From positions 806,001-870,000 of the forward strand of contig NZ_JACOQK010000001.1 of the NCBI RefSeq assembly GCF_014297275.1: a stretch of DNA of 64,000 nt. The letters run 5' to 3'. This DNA is from Clostridium facile (lineage in GTDB: Bacteria; Bacillota; Clostridia; Oscillospirales; Ruminococcaceae). Below the pieces are notes generated by a model. The model did not search any database. It worked only from the letters and a program-made list of their open reading frames with translations, and was not told where the DNA came from. Positions within the stretch are counted from its first letter, which is position 1, and the number at the start of each line of letters is the position of its first letter. Below are positions 9,301 to 17,091 of this stretch, one piece after another. The translations under genes were made by a program, and so were the position numbers.

Positions 9301-10338
9301 ACCCGTGTACCGTCTGAAATCGGTAATATTGATGTAACTATCAATAAGACAGATACTACTTTGGACATGACAGTGGTTTCCCCGGGAAACAACGCTGAAA
9401 TTTGGGTTCCAGTGGAATCAGGTCAAGGAGTTGTAACATCCAGCAATGCCCAGTATAAGGGAATTAAACAGGCATATCAAAAGGATTATGCTGTTTATGA
9501 AATTTCCGAAGCAGGAAGTTATACCTTTACAGCGACTGAAACCAATAAGGATATTCTGGATTCTGTCATTGCCTATGCGGAAAATGCAAAAGCAAGTGGG
9601 GAATATGACAACGCCATTGAAAGTGTACAAAAATCTTTTGATACAGCACTGGAAAATGCGAAAACAGTAGCGAAAAATGAAAATGCAAGTCAAGAAGAAA
9701 TTGACCAAGCATGGAAAACACTGCTGAATGAAATCCACAAATTAGGATTTGTAGCTGGTGATAAAGACAGCTTAGCTAGTTTAATCGAAGCAGCAAAAGA
9801 AATAGACCTGAACAAATATGTAGAAGCAGGTCAAGCGGAATTCACCACAGCATTAGAAGCAGCCAAGGGTGTATACAATGACGGAGACGCCATGCAGGTG
9901 GAAATCAATGAAGCGGCAGAAAATCTGTTGAACGCTATGCTAAACCTGAGATATAAAGCGGATAAATCGATTTTGGAAGATGTTCTTGCAGAAGCAGGCA
10001 AAGTGGACGCAAACGCATACACAGCAGAGAGCTATGCAGCATTACAAGCAGCAGTAGCAGAAGCAAACGATGTATACAACAATGAAAACGCAACCCAGGA
10101 AGAAGTAGATGCAGCAGTAACAAAAATACAGGTTGCAATGAATAACTTGATAGCAGTAGAAGGAACCCCTGTTGAAACTCCAACCGAAAACAATGATACA
10201 GCTGGAAGCCAGACAGGACAGGAATCTACTACACCAAAAGCAAATGCGGCGAAAACAGGCGATTTTGCCCCAATCGTAGGATTAGCAACAATCACCTTAG
10301 CAGGAGCGGTCCTGTTATTTATCCACAAGAAAAAATAA
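6376..10338 (+). CDS. Secreted, anchored GH78-like alpha-L-rhamnosidase
   Basis: A 1320-residue cell-surface enzyme probably removing terminal alpha-L-rhamnose from plant or host glycans. It has a signal peptide (cleavage near FPAQA-DEQ), N-terminal beta-sandwich domains (YWLYVNGEEV), and an (alpha/alpha)6 barrel with the GH78 signature MDCPDRERGQYIGD at about residues 620-633. D621, E626 and D633 match the acidic positions of that motif; TLWELWD (E924) matches the family's second acidic motif, and WSGGS follows. Residues ~1056-1262 form three FIVAR-like helical repeats. The C-terminus has AAKTGD, a hydrophobic helix and KKK, a non-canonical sortase-type signal. RBS AAGGAGG lies before 6376. 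Substrate is inferred from family only. Confidence 0.85.
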   Translation: MKSFKLHRMLSSLLAAALATSVLFAFPAQADEQPLTENWGTSNWIWDGDELDENGLASEQDVWMNFRRDFTLESVPEMAKLKIAVDVKYWLYVNGEEVVWEGGVKRGPNPEDTYYDTVDIVDYLQPGKNTIAIQVWYWGNTVGHNNPSGSGGLLVSSDLIDSNTNQIIETGDGLWWSMRSPANLKDSHSTSGLLAEYNVLYDGRQEIDWINPDYVPSEVNGWSLAQNIGEDEQDPGYAGDGPWNDLVERPIPQWKDYGRKPLEFTPVDGYSPQIVTTPISDLGITSNTYSIETDLTLSVVNILSFKLANISFLFGATDANHYYKAYIDCINYLDGGDKATLYLSDSQKSIANIDISNILTRENYKDNINIRLDVINEQETNLYLNDVLIYTLTDNLASNQLSFGYAGELSGTGIGAATIKNITIKGIDGSSYANNFETAEDCSIFQGSNFSNGMQTSELTMLGTLSDNGQKYQAQLPYNCQMVPYIILDDGTEAGKTIKMYTDTYDLSDEHIAYITKKGAQEFEGKNWINGDFLYFDVPDGVKVKEVGFRETGYNVPAGENTDFVGYFDSSVNENDPSVAAFTGGHTWTEEEANTDNNFYDELWKKATRSLYVTIRDQYMDCPDRERGQYIGDAINEIEEAFYSLGPEANAISEKAIRNICDWQEVGERNGRTYYFMSNVRPGVLEQEICAQSLGTALAAENYYLFTGDTELVQDTYQPLYNYLTNYDIMEDGEYSGLISVRTPDTTMYNDFMSNWLDWGNNMDTLVETNAWWYISAKSVRALADVEGVPATQEQKDWLDERLASIEQNFEKFWNEDLQAYATEWNETDWYQPSELENGSHVVDDRVNALGVIFGLIPEERYSQMRDVFMGTESTPAYENASIYMEKYVIQALYMMGYDTDAMSRIEKRMMEMVNTSTDSTLWELWDRTSGTKNHGWSGGSMIAMSRYAAGVEPTGAGYSTWHVVPQLGNFEEINTRVPSEIGNIDVTINKTDTTLDMTVVSPGNNAEIWVPVESGQGVVTSSNAQYKGIKQAYQKDYAVYEISEAGSYTFTATETNKDILDSVIAYAENAKASGEYDNAIESVQKSFDTALENAKTVAKNENASQEEIDQAWKTLLNEIHKLGFVAGDKDSLASLIEAAKEIDLNKYVEAGQAEFTTALEAAKGVYNDGDAMQVEINEAAENLLNAMLNLRYKADKSILEDVLAEAGKVDANAYTAESYAALQAAVAEANDVYNNENATQEEVDAAVTKIQVAMNNLIAVEGTPVETPTENNDTAGSQTGQESTTPKANAAKTGDFAPIVGLATITLAGAVLLFIHKKK

Positions 10339-10381
10339 TAACTTATAAATTTCTTTTTCTCTTTTCTATATAATGAAAAAT

Positions 10382-10405
10382 CAGGGGATCTAATTGGATC
10401 CCCTG
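10382..10405 (+). terminator. Rho-independent terminator of GH78-like gene
   Basis: CAGGGGATC (10382-10390) pairs with GATCCCCTG (10397-10405), followed by GTTTATTT. It lies 44 bases after the GH78-like stop codon. Confidence 0.75.
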
Positions 10406-10507
10406 GTTTATTTATACACATACACTTTTGTAAAATTAAGTAATCCCCTTTGCTATTTATATAAAGCACAAGGTTACAAAATATAGGTGTCTACCTTTTA
10501 GGTTGAA

Positions 10508-11557
10508 TTATTTACTGGATTTTCTATATTGAATCGGTGTTTTTCCATGATATTTTTTGAATGTTTTATCAAAGGTGGAGCGTTCTGAATATCCCAATAA
10601 AAGTGAGATTTTTTCAATAGAAAAATCGGAATTCTTTAAATAGTAAGTTGCTTTTTCCATTTTAAATGAATTTAGCAGTTCCGTAAATGTTTTTCCTGAA
10701 GCACGGTGGATTGATTTAGAAATATAAGTAGTGCTGTAATGGAAATGTTCTGCTACTTGCACCAGTGTAATAGAATTGCAGTTCTCACTGATGTATGCAA
10801 TAATCCGCGATATATCTAAGCTATCTTTTTGGTCTTTTAAGATTGGTTGAGAGGCTTTTTCCTGGTATTGTCGGGTAAGTTCGGTTAACAAACAGCAAAA
10901 CAAATAACTCATCATGGATTGGCTATAAGCTGATTTATCGTAATACTCCCGTACAATATGGTAAACAATCTCTTCTACCATGCTGCCTTTTTCTGCTGAA
11001 AATTGAAAAGTAACAGGTTCATTTTTGATATCATAAAGAGAATGGAGGAAAAAACTAAAAAATAAATCGTTTTTCTGTATCATATGTAACATAGAATTCG
11101 CAAAAGTAGATTTACGAACCAATATATTGATTAAAATACTTCCCTCTTCTTTAGCTTCAATATAATGGCTTGCTTTCGTGTTAAATATTAGAATAGAACC
11201 AGCAGGCAAAAGGTACTTTTTACCTCCAACTGTAGTATCAAAACTCCCAGAGAATACATAAGCCAACTCAAAAAAAGAATGGTAATGTTCAAATTTTATT
11301 TTCTGTTTAACGTGCAGTTCATTTATTTGTTTATCAATACAAATAATAATTTCTTCCTGGTTATCAAAAAACATATTTTCTTTGAACTCAATCGGAGGAT
11401 ACGATTTTGATAGATCTGTTTGTTTCTGGATAAAACTTAAATATTTTATTGTATCTTTATCACTGAGAAAACTTTTCCAAAATTTTTTGCCTTTTATTGA
11501 AGTTTTATGAATCTCTTCGACTATATTGTTAAAATTATGATAATCCGATTTCCTCAT
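10508..11557 (-). CDS. AraC-family regulator of first GH106-like gene
   Basis: A 349-residue transcription factor with a cupin-like region (EHYHSFFELAYVFSG, about residues 90-104) and a C-terminal AraC domain (VAEHFHYSTTYISKSIHRASG through the typical ending TFKKYHGKTPIQYRKSSK). It is divergent from the GH106-like gene at 11799 with a 241-base spacer, and GGGAGG precedes its ATG. Compared with the AraC gene at 5051-6199 it has a normal, unextended C-terminus, showing what the family end should look like. Probably an activator responding to a sugar released by the paired enzyme. Confidence 0.87.
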   Translation of the reverse strand: MRKSDYHNFNNIVEEIHKTSIKGKKFWKSFLSDKDTIKYLSFIQKQTDLSKSYPPIEFKENMFFDNQEEIIICIDKQINELHVKQKIKFEHYHSFFELAYVFSGSFDTTVGGKKYLLPAGSILIFNTKASHYIEAKEEGSILINILVRKSTFANSMLHMIQKNDLFFSFFLHSLYDIKNEPVTFQFSAEKGSMVEEIVYHIVREYYDKSAYSQSMMSYLFCCLLTELTRQYQEKASQPILKDQKDSLDISRIIAYISENCNSITLVQVAEHFHYSTTYISKSIHRASGKTFTELLNSFKMEKATYYLKNSDFSIEKISLLLGYSERSTFDKTFKKYHGKTPIQYRKSSK

Positions 11558-11704
11558 GATAAATTACCTCCCTTTTATTCAAGATAACATAAATAAATCT
11601 TTTTTGTCAATATAAAATAGATGGAAAAATGCCCTTCCTCTTTTGATATGGATATCATCAATATTATTTTTTAAATTGTACATCATTTATCATAAAAAAC
11701 GACT

Positions 11705-11753
11705 GTTTAAGCCAGTTAGAGCCATACTATATCCGCCAAAAAAATGATACAAT
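11705..11753 (+). promoter_or_regulatory. Promoter and tandem AraC half-sites of first GH106-like gene
   Basis: Two adjacent 10-base direct repeats, GTTTAAGCCA (11705-11714) and GTTAGAGCCA (11715-11724), sit immediately before a poor -35 (TACTAT, 11725-11730). A good -10 (TACAAT, 11748-11753) follows after 17 bases. This geometry fits activation by a class II AraC protein. Binding is inferred. Confidence 0.5.
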
Positions 11754-11798
11754 TTAGTAAAATATTGATCAATAGATCAAAGAAAGAGAGGAATTACC

Positions 11799-14700
11799 AT
11801 GAAAAAACAAAAAGTGTTGAGCAAAATGCTCGCGTCTGTTCTTTGTGCATCTTTGGCAGCTGGCACTGTCTTATCTGTTAATGCACAATCAACACAGCAA
11901 CAGGATTTTGCGCAAACAATCAGCAGCCGTTTCCAAAACGTAGAGATGGATTACAAACCAGAGGCGAGATGGTGGTTAGCAGAGGGCTCCCACACAGACC
12001 AAACATTGATTGAATCTATCCATGAGTTATATGATTCTGGATTTGGTGCGTTGGAATTTGTGACTCTGGATGAATCCGCTTATTTGGATGACGCCACCTA
12101 TGCGTGGGGATCGGAGGAGTGGATTCATGATTCCCATTTAATTGTAGAAGAATGTACAAAGTTAGGAATGGGTGTGAGTTTTACCAGTGGAACAAACTGG
12201 GCAACCGCTAATTTAGTTAATATTACACCAGATGATCAGACGGCATCCCAGGAACTGGGATATAAAACCATTGATCTGGCAGGAGGAGAACATTATTCTG
12301 GTGAATTGCCAAAAGTAAGACTTCCAGAAGGCGCGACAAAAATGCGTTTGGAAAAAGTAATTGTTGCGAAGTCACAAGGGACAGCAGATGATGGGATACC
12401 ACTATTGAGTGAAGATTCTCTAACAGATATTACAGATTCTGCAACACAAGATGAAAACGGAATCTGGAGTATGGATTATACTGCCCCAGCTGATGGAAAT
12501 TACACTGTTTTTGTATTCTGGCAGTATGGTACAGCGGAAAACTACAAACCTTCCATTGGAAAATCCTATACCATTAACTATTTAACCAAAGACGGCGCCA
12601 ATGCGTTGATTGATTATTGGGAAGAAAATGTCCTTACAGAAGATTTAAGGGAACAAATCCAAAAGAATGGTGACGTTTCCCTTTATATGGATTCTTTGGA
12701 ACTTGGTACCAAAGGACCAGATACAGCAGGGCAGCTATGGAGTGAAGATTATTTAGAAGAATTTAAAAACCGTCGTGGTTATGATTTAACCAAATATCTG
12801 CCTTTAATTGTTGCAGACCGTAGTATGGGTTTAAAATATAAATATGAGGTCGAAAATAAAGACAGAGATAATGGGCTTACAGAAAAAATCCGTAGGGATA
12901 CCTATCAAACAAATACAGAACTGTATATGGAAAACTGCCTTGAACCTATTCGGGAGTGGCTTCATACTTTTGGTATGACCTTGCGTGCGGAAACTTCTTA
13001 TGGCCAATTATTTGAACTATCCCAGCCTATTAAATCGGTTGATTATGTGGAAACGGAATCCTTGGAGTTTTTCTCTGAACTTGACCGCTTCCGTGGGCAG
13101 GCAGGGGGAGCACATTTATACGATAAATTGTATTCTTCTGAAACGGGAGCAATCTGTTCAGGAAACTATTTATACAATAACGACTATTTTAGACAAATAT
13201 TCTATACACAATTTGCAGCAGGTGTACAAAGGACTGTAGTCCATGGTTACTCCTCTGAATATGGTCCGGAACAAAATGTAAATTGGCCTGGGTATGAAGG
13301 AATGTCAGTTTTTATGTCAGAACGTTTTAACAAACGCCAACCCAATTCTATTGACTATCCAGAGTTCAACGCTCATGTTGCAAGGACACAAAAAGCATTA
13401 CGGCAAGGGTCTGTCCAAATGGATTTAGGAGTATTGCGGAACGAATATAGGATGGATAATTCTTATTGGTATTTTACTGATAGTTATGATAACAACCATT
13501 TACGCCGGCATGAAGGAATCTACTGGAAAGACACTACTTTGCAAGATGCTGGCTATACTTATGATTATTTCTCCCCTGTTTTATTGCAGGATGAAGATAT
13601 CACTTGTAGCGATGGTGTAGTTCAGGCGGATAGTGCAGCTTATCAGGCTTTAATTGTATTTGAAGAGGAAATGCCATATGAAAGTGCGCAAATTTTGTTG
13701 CAATGGGCTGAGTCCGGACTACCTGTTGTACTTGTTGATGGCCCAACAGAGGAAGATGTTCAACAAAATGTTACAAAATACAATGAAAGTGCAGCAATTA
13801 CTACAGGATTCTATGATGGAAAAGACGAAGAGCTAAAACAAGTAATGGATCAAATGCGGGAACTGGACAATGTAGCAAGCGTACAAACACAGGCGGAAGC
13901 ATATGACGCTTTAATTGGTTTGGGCGTCCACCCACGTGCGGAATATATAGAGAATGATCAACAAAATTTGCTTTCTGTTTTACGGAAAGATGACGATGCG
14001 ACCTACCTCTATTTATACAATTATATGTACACTGATACTGAAAACTATAAGGGGCAAGTTTCTGTTGATGGTATTTATAAACCATATATCTTGGATACCT
14101 GGACAGGTGAAGTAACAGAAACTGGCGTATATGCTTACGAAAATGGTAGAACGATCCTCAATGTGGATTTGGGACCTGGAGATATTATGGTATTTGCGTT
14201 AGATCCAAATGGCGCGGACGAAACCCAACCAACTGTTGTGGCCACCACCGACAATGTATATCAGGTTACAGATTCCAGTATGTATGTAACACAAAGTGGT
14301 ACTACAACACTCTCCTATAGTGATGGAACAACCTATCAGGTTGAGGTACAAGCTCCAGAGGATATCAACCTTGATAATTGGGACTTAACGATAGAAGACT
14401 GGAAACCAGGAGAAAAAATAACCCGTACAGAGGATAGAGGACTAGGGTACACTACCACTGAAGCTGCTTATACAACCAAAAAAGAGCTAATCCATGTAGG
14501 GAAAACTGAACTGATTCCGTGGAAAGACATAGAATCCGTAGGTCCTTATGTATCCGGCGTAGGAACCTATCGCAATACTTTTGCTTTGCCAGAAGATTGG
14601 GAATTAGAACAAGATGGTCTTGTGTTTCAGGCCGATTCTGTATCAGGCGGCACAGTAGCACTGTTTATCAATGGTACTCAAGTTCCAATTAATATGGATA

Positions 14701-15701
14701 ACGCTACAGCGGATATTAGTGAGTTTGTAGTTCCTGGAGAAAATAGTATTGAAGTAAGAGTGACCAGTAGCCTGCGAAATCGACTTACGGAAAATGGATA
14801 TAGTGGATGGCTGATTCCAGTAACTTCAGATAATTATGGAATGGTAGGAAATACTAGTTTGATCACTTATACAAAAGTTCCAATAGCTGAAATACAAAGT
14901 AATAAATCTATTTTGGATTCTGTCATTACTTATGCGGAAAATGCGAAAGCAAGCGGAGAATATGACAATGCCATTGAAAGTGTACAGAAATCCTTTGATG
15001 TTGCTTTAGAAAATGCGAAAACAGTAGCCGACAATGTAGCAGCAACTCAAGAAGAAGTGGATGCAGCATGGAAAACACTGTTGAATGAAATTCACAAATT
15101 AGGATTTGTAGCTGGGGATAAAACAGAACTGGCATCTTTGATTGAAGCAGCAAATGAAATCAATGCAGAACTTGACCGTTATGTAGAAGCGGGAAAAGCA
15201 AAATTTACCGAAGCATTGGAAGCAGCAGTAGCAGTATATGAAGATGGCGACGCCATGCAGGCAGAAATCAACCAAGTAGCGGATGATTTATTAAACGCAA
15301 TGCTGAATTTACGATTCAAAGCGGATAAGTCTGTTTTAGAAGATGTTCTTGCGGAAGCAGGCAAAGTGGATGCGAATGCATACACAACGGAGAGCTACGC
15401 AGCATTAGAAGCAGCAGTAGCGGAAGCAAAGGATGTATATAACAATGAAAACGCAAGCCAGGAAGAAGTAGATGCAGCAGTAACAAATGTGCAAGCTGCA
15501 ATGGATCAGTTAGTAGCAGTAGATGGAACTGTTTCAGAAGAAACAACGTCATCTACTGATGATACAGCTACTCAAACTGGACAGGAATCCACCACACCAA
15601 AAGCAAATGCAGCCAAAACAGGGGATTTCGCTCCAATCGCAGGCTTGACAGCCATCACATTGGCTGGTGCATCATTATTACTCACTCGTAAGAAAAAATA
15701 A
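11799..15701 (+). CDS. Secreted, anchored GH106-like alpha-L-rhamnosidase
   Basis: A 1300-residue surface enzyme. The signal peptide ends near SVNA-QST. The catalytic region carries GH106 hallmarks: KPEARWWLAEG near the N-terminus, DSGFGALEF, LYMDSLELG at about residues 293-301, and FKNRRGYDLTKYLP. A jelly-roll-like domain (SGVGTYRNTFALP, LFINGTQV, GENSIEVRV) follows. From about residue 1035 there are three FIVAR-like repeats, then AAKTGD, a hydrophobic helix and RKKK. The last ~800 bases are strongly similar at DNA level to the end of the GH78-like gene, although the catalytic domains are unrelated. AGAGAGG precedes the ATG. The rhamnosidase role is by family. Confidence 0.82.
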   Translation: MKKQKVLSKMLASVLCASLAAGTVLSVNAQSTQQQDFAQTISSRFQNVEMDYKPEARWWLAEGSHTDQTLIESIHELYDSGFGALEFVTLDESAYLDDATYAWGSEEWIHDSHLIVEECTKLGMGVSFTSGTNWATANLVNITPDDQTASQELGYKTIDLAGGEHYSGELPKVRLPEGATKMRLEKVIVAKSQGTADDGIPLLSEDSLTDITDSATQDENGIWSMDYTAPADGNYTVFVFWQYGTAENYKPSIGKSYTINYLTKDGANALIDYWEENVLTEDLREQIQKNGDVSLYMDSLELGTKGPDTAGQLWSEDYLEEFKNRRGYDLTKYLPLIVADRSMGLKYKYEVENKDRDNGLTEKIRRDTYQTNTELYMENCLEPIREWLHTFGMTLRAETSYGQLFELSQPIKSVDYVETESLEFFSELDRFRGQAGGAHLYDKLYSSETGAICSGNYLYNNDYFRQIFYTQFAAGVQRTVVHGYSSEYGPEQNVNWPGYEGMSVFMSERFNKRQPNSIDYPEFNAHVARTQKALRQGSVQMDLGVLRNEYRMDNSYWYFTDSYDNNHLRRHEGIYWKDTTLQDAGYTYDYFSPVLLQDEDITCSDGVVQADSAAYQALIVFEEEMPYESAQILLQWAESGLPVVLVDGPTEEDVQQNVTKYNESAAITTGFYDGKDEELKQVMDQMRELDNVASVQTQAEAYDALIGLGVHPRAEYIENDQQNLLSVLRKDDDATYLYLYNYMYTDTENYKGQVSVDGIYKPYILDTWTGEVTETGVYAYENGRTILNVDLGPGDIMVFALDPNGADETQPTVVATTDNVYQVTDSSMYVTQSGTTTLSYSDGTTYQVEVQAPEDINLDNWDLTIEDWKPGEKITRTEDRGLGYTTTEAAYTTKKELIHVGKTELIPWKDIESVGPYVSGVGTYRNTFALPEDWELEQDGLVFQADSVSGGTVALFINGTQVPINMDNATADISEFVVPGENSIEVRVTSSLRNRLTENGYSGWLIPVTSDNYGMVGNTSLITYTKVPIAEIQSNKSILDSVITYAENAKASGEYDNAIESVQKSFDVALENAKTVADNVAATQEEVDAAWKTLLNEIHKLGFVAGDKTELASLIEAANEINAELDRYVEAGKAKFTEALEAAVAVYEDGDAMQAEINQVADDLLNAMLNLRFKADKSVLEDVLAEAGKVDANAYTTESYAALEAAVAEAKDVYNNENASQEEVDAAVTNVQAAMDQLVAVDGTVSEETTSSTDDTATQTGQESTTPKANAAKTGDFAPIAGLTAITLAGASLLLTRKKK

Positions 15702-15740
15702 TCAATAGTAAATTTCTATTTCTCTTTTCTCTCATATAAA

Positions 15741-15782
15741 ATATCTCCAGCTTTTCTAAAAGAAAGGCTGGAGATATTTTTT
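15741..15782 (+). terminator. Rho-independent terminator of GH106-like gene
   Basis: ATATCTCCAGC (15741-15751) pairs with GCTGGAGATAT (15767-15777), followed by a run of T residues. Strong terminator 40 bases after the stop codon. Confidence 0.85.
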
Positions 15783-15881
15783 GATCAATATACAATAACA
15801 ATTTAGGGTTATTAAAAATAGAAATAATTAATTTTTTAGAAAGACTCAATCTATATCATGCAAAAAAATGATAAAAAAGCA

Positions 15882-15985
15882 ATATCCAAATTTATTGAGT
15901 AGTCCAAAATAGACCATAGAGTTATAAAAAATATTTTGATTCATCAATTCGAAGAAACAATTCTTTGTTCCATGGATACTTTAAA
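15882..15985 (+). pseudogene. Remnant of an ICE sigma-factor gene
   Basis: About 100 bases align with 29072-29180, inside the sigma-like gene at 28917. Shared runs include AGACCATAGAGTTA, GATTCATC, GAAGAAACAA and GGATAC. Small indels and stops destroy the frame. The fragment abuts the second copy of the winged-helix 3' end at 15994. It indicates that the right edge of the glycosidase island carries DNA from another ICE copy. Confidence 0.75.
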
Positions 15986-15993
15986 GGGAAAAT

Positions 15994-16113
15994 AGCCTAT
16001 TATTCACCTTAAAATAAACAAGAAAAAATCACTTTCCATCGGAAAGGTGGTACCTGTCATCATGACAGGAGAAAGGGAACTCATCATAGTAAAGATATAT
16101 GATTACAGAAAAG
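15994..16113. repeat. Direct repeat copy B at right edge of glycosidase island
   Basis: Second copy of the segment at 5036-5180, including the last codons of the winged-helix gene (AGCCTATTATTCACC), a shortened hairpin (CACTTTCC with GGAAAGGTG) and the same perfect palindrome CCTGTCATCATGACAGG at 16053-16069. It restores the sequence that normally precedes the next ICE backbone gene. Confidence 0.85.
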
Positions 16114-16198
16114 ATAATTGTATTTTATATATTTTTTATTTCGTATAGCAATCTTAATAAATGCAAAGGATAATAAAAACAGGAAAAGAGGTTTTTAT

Positions 16199-16441
16199 TT
16201 GGCTAGGAAGGTATTTGTAGAGGTTACCGCAAAATTTGATACTGAGGGAAACCTGACACCTTTGTCAATTAGGTGGGAGGATGGGACTATTTTTCCTATT
16301 GACCGTGTATTGGATCGAAGGAGAGCTGCCAGTCTGAAAGCTGGTGGTCAGGGAATTCGCTATACTATTAGAATCAATGGACATCAAACCTATTTGTTTT
16401 ATGAGGAACCCCGATGGTTCGTAGAAGGGAAGGAAGGGTAA
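16199..16441 (+). CDS. Small conserved ICE protein of unknown function
   Basis: An 80-residue protein starting at TTG 16199, chosen because AGGAAAAGAGG ends 8 bases upstream. The frame is open back to 16118, but that part reads as low-complexity hydrophobic sequence. The protein is rich in beta strands (KVFVEVTAKFD, TPLSIRWEDG, QGIRYTIRI, YLFYEEPRWFVE), suggesting one small barrel. Similar short proteins accompany SRAP and Y-family polymerase genes in clostridial ICEs. No catalytic motif was seen, and function is unknown. The next gene starts one base after its stop. Confidence 0.7.
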   Translation: MARKVFVEVTAKFDTEGNLTPLSIRWEDGTIFPIDRVLDRRRAASLKAGGQGIRYTIRINGHQTYLFYEEPRWFVEGKEG

Positions 16442-16442
16442 T

Positions 16443-17018
16443 ATGTGTGGACGTTACAGTTTATTTACCGATGAACAAAACAAGGAAATCTTAAAAATCA
16501 TTCAGGAAGTAAGCGCGAAGCATCCCAGCGTGGAGATGAAAACTGGAGAAATCTTTCCTACCAATATCGCACCTATTCTGAAACAGGAAAACGGTAGTAT
16601 TCATCCAGATGCTGCAATTTGGGGATTTCCCCATTTCAAAAATAAAGGAGTTATCATAAACGCTCGTTCAGAAACAGCGTTTGAGAAAAAGATGTTCCGT
16701 GAGAGCCTTATTTTCCGTCGTTGCGTGATCCCATCTACCGGATTCTATGAATGGAGTCAAGATGAAGCACATCAGAAATACCGTTTTTTATTGCCTCAAA
16801 GCAATGTTTTATATATGGCTGGAATCTACAACGAATACAAAGGAGAACAGAGGTACGTCATCCTGACAACAGAGGGGAATGAATCCATACGGGAGATTCA
16901 TCATCGGATGCCCGTTGTTCTATTGCCAAATCAGATTGAGCAATGGATTGAGGATTCCAACAGTACATCAGAAATTTTGCGTGGAGAGTTTCCCTCTCTG
17001 GTGTATACTGTTGCCTAG
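16443..17018 (+). CDS. SOS response-associated peptidase (SRAP/HMCES-YedK family)
   Basis: A 191-residue SRAP protein, a family that crosslinks to abasic sites in single-stranded DNA through Cys2. The catalytic Cys is present at position 2 after initiator removal (MCGRYSLF). The family motifs NARSE, RRCVIPSTGFYEW and HHRMPVVL are also present, containing the conserved Asn, Glu and His. Length is near the family norm. It is tightly coupled to the preceding 80-residue gene. On an ICE it could protect incoming single-stranded DNA, which is inference. No SOS box was seen directly upstream. Confidence 0.9.
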   Translation: MCGRYSLFTDEQNKEILKIIQEVSAKHPSVEMKTGEIFPTNIAPILKQENGSIHPDAAIWGFPHFKNKGVIINARSETAFEKKMFRESLIFRRCVIPSTGFYEWSQDEAHQKYRFLLPQSNVLYMAGIYNEYKGEQRYVILTTEGNESIREIHHRMPVVLLPNQIEQWIEDSNSTSEILRGEFPSLVYTVA

Positions 17019-17030
17019 AAGATATTTCCA

Positions 17031-17073
17031 GTGAAAATTTAAGAAAAAACCTTTATAATAAGAACAGATGTTC
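17031..17073 (+). promoter_or_regulatory. LexA-regulated promoter of Y-family polymerase
   Basis: A -35-like GTGAAA (17031-17036) and a perfect -10 TATAAT (17054-17059) are 17 bases apart. The palindrome GAACAGATGTTC (17062-17073) follows at once and matches the Gram-positive LexA/DinR core GAAC-N4-GTTC. SOS induction of the gene is therefore likely. Confidence 0.7.
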
Positions 17074-17091
17074 TTTAAAGAGGTGAATCAG

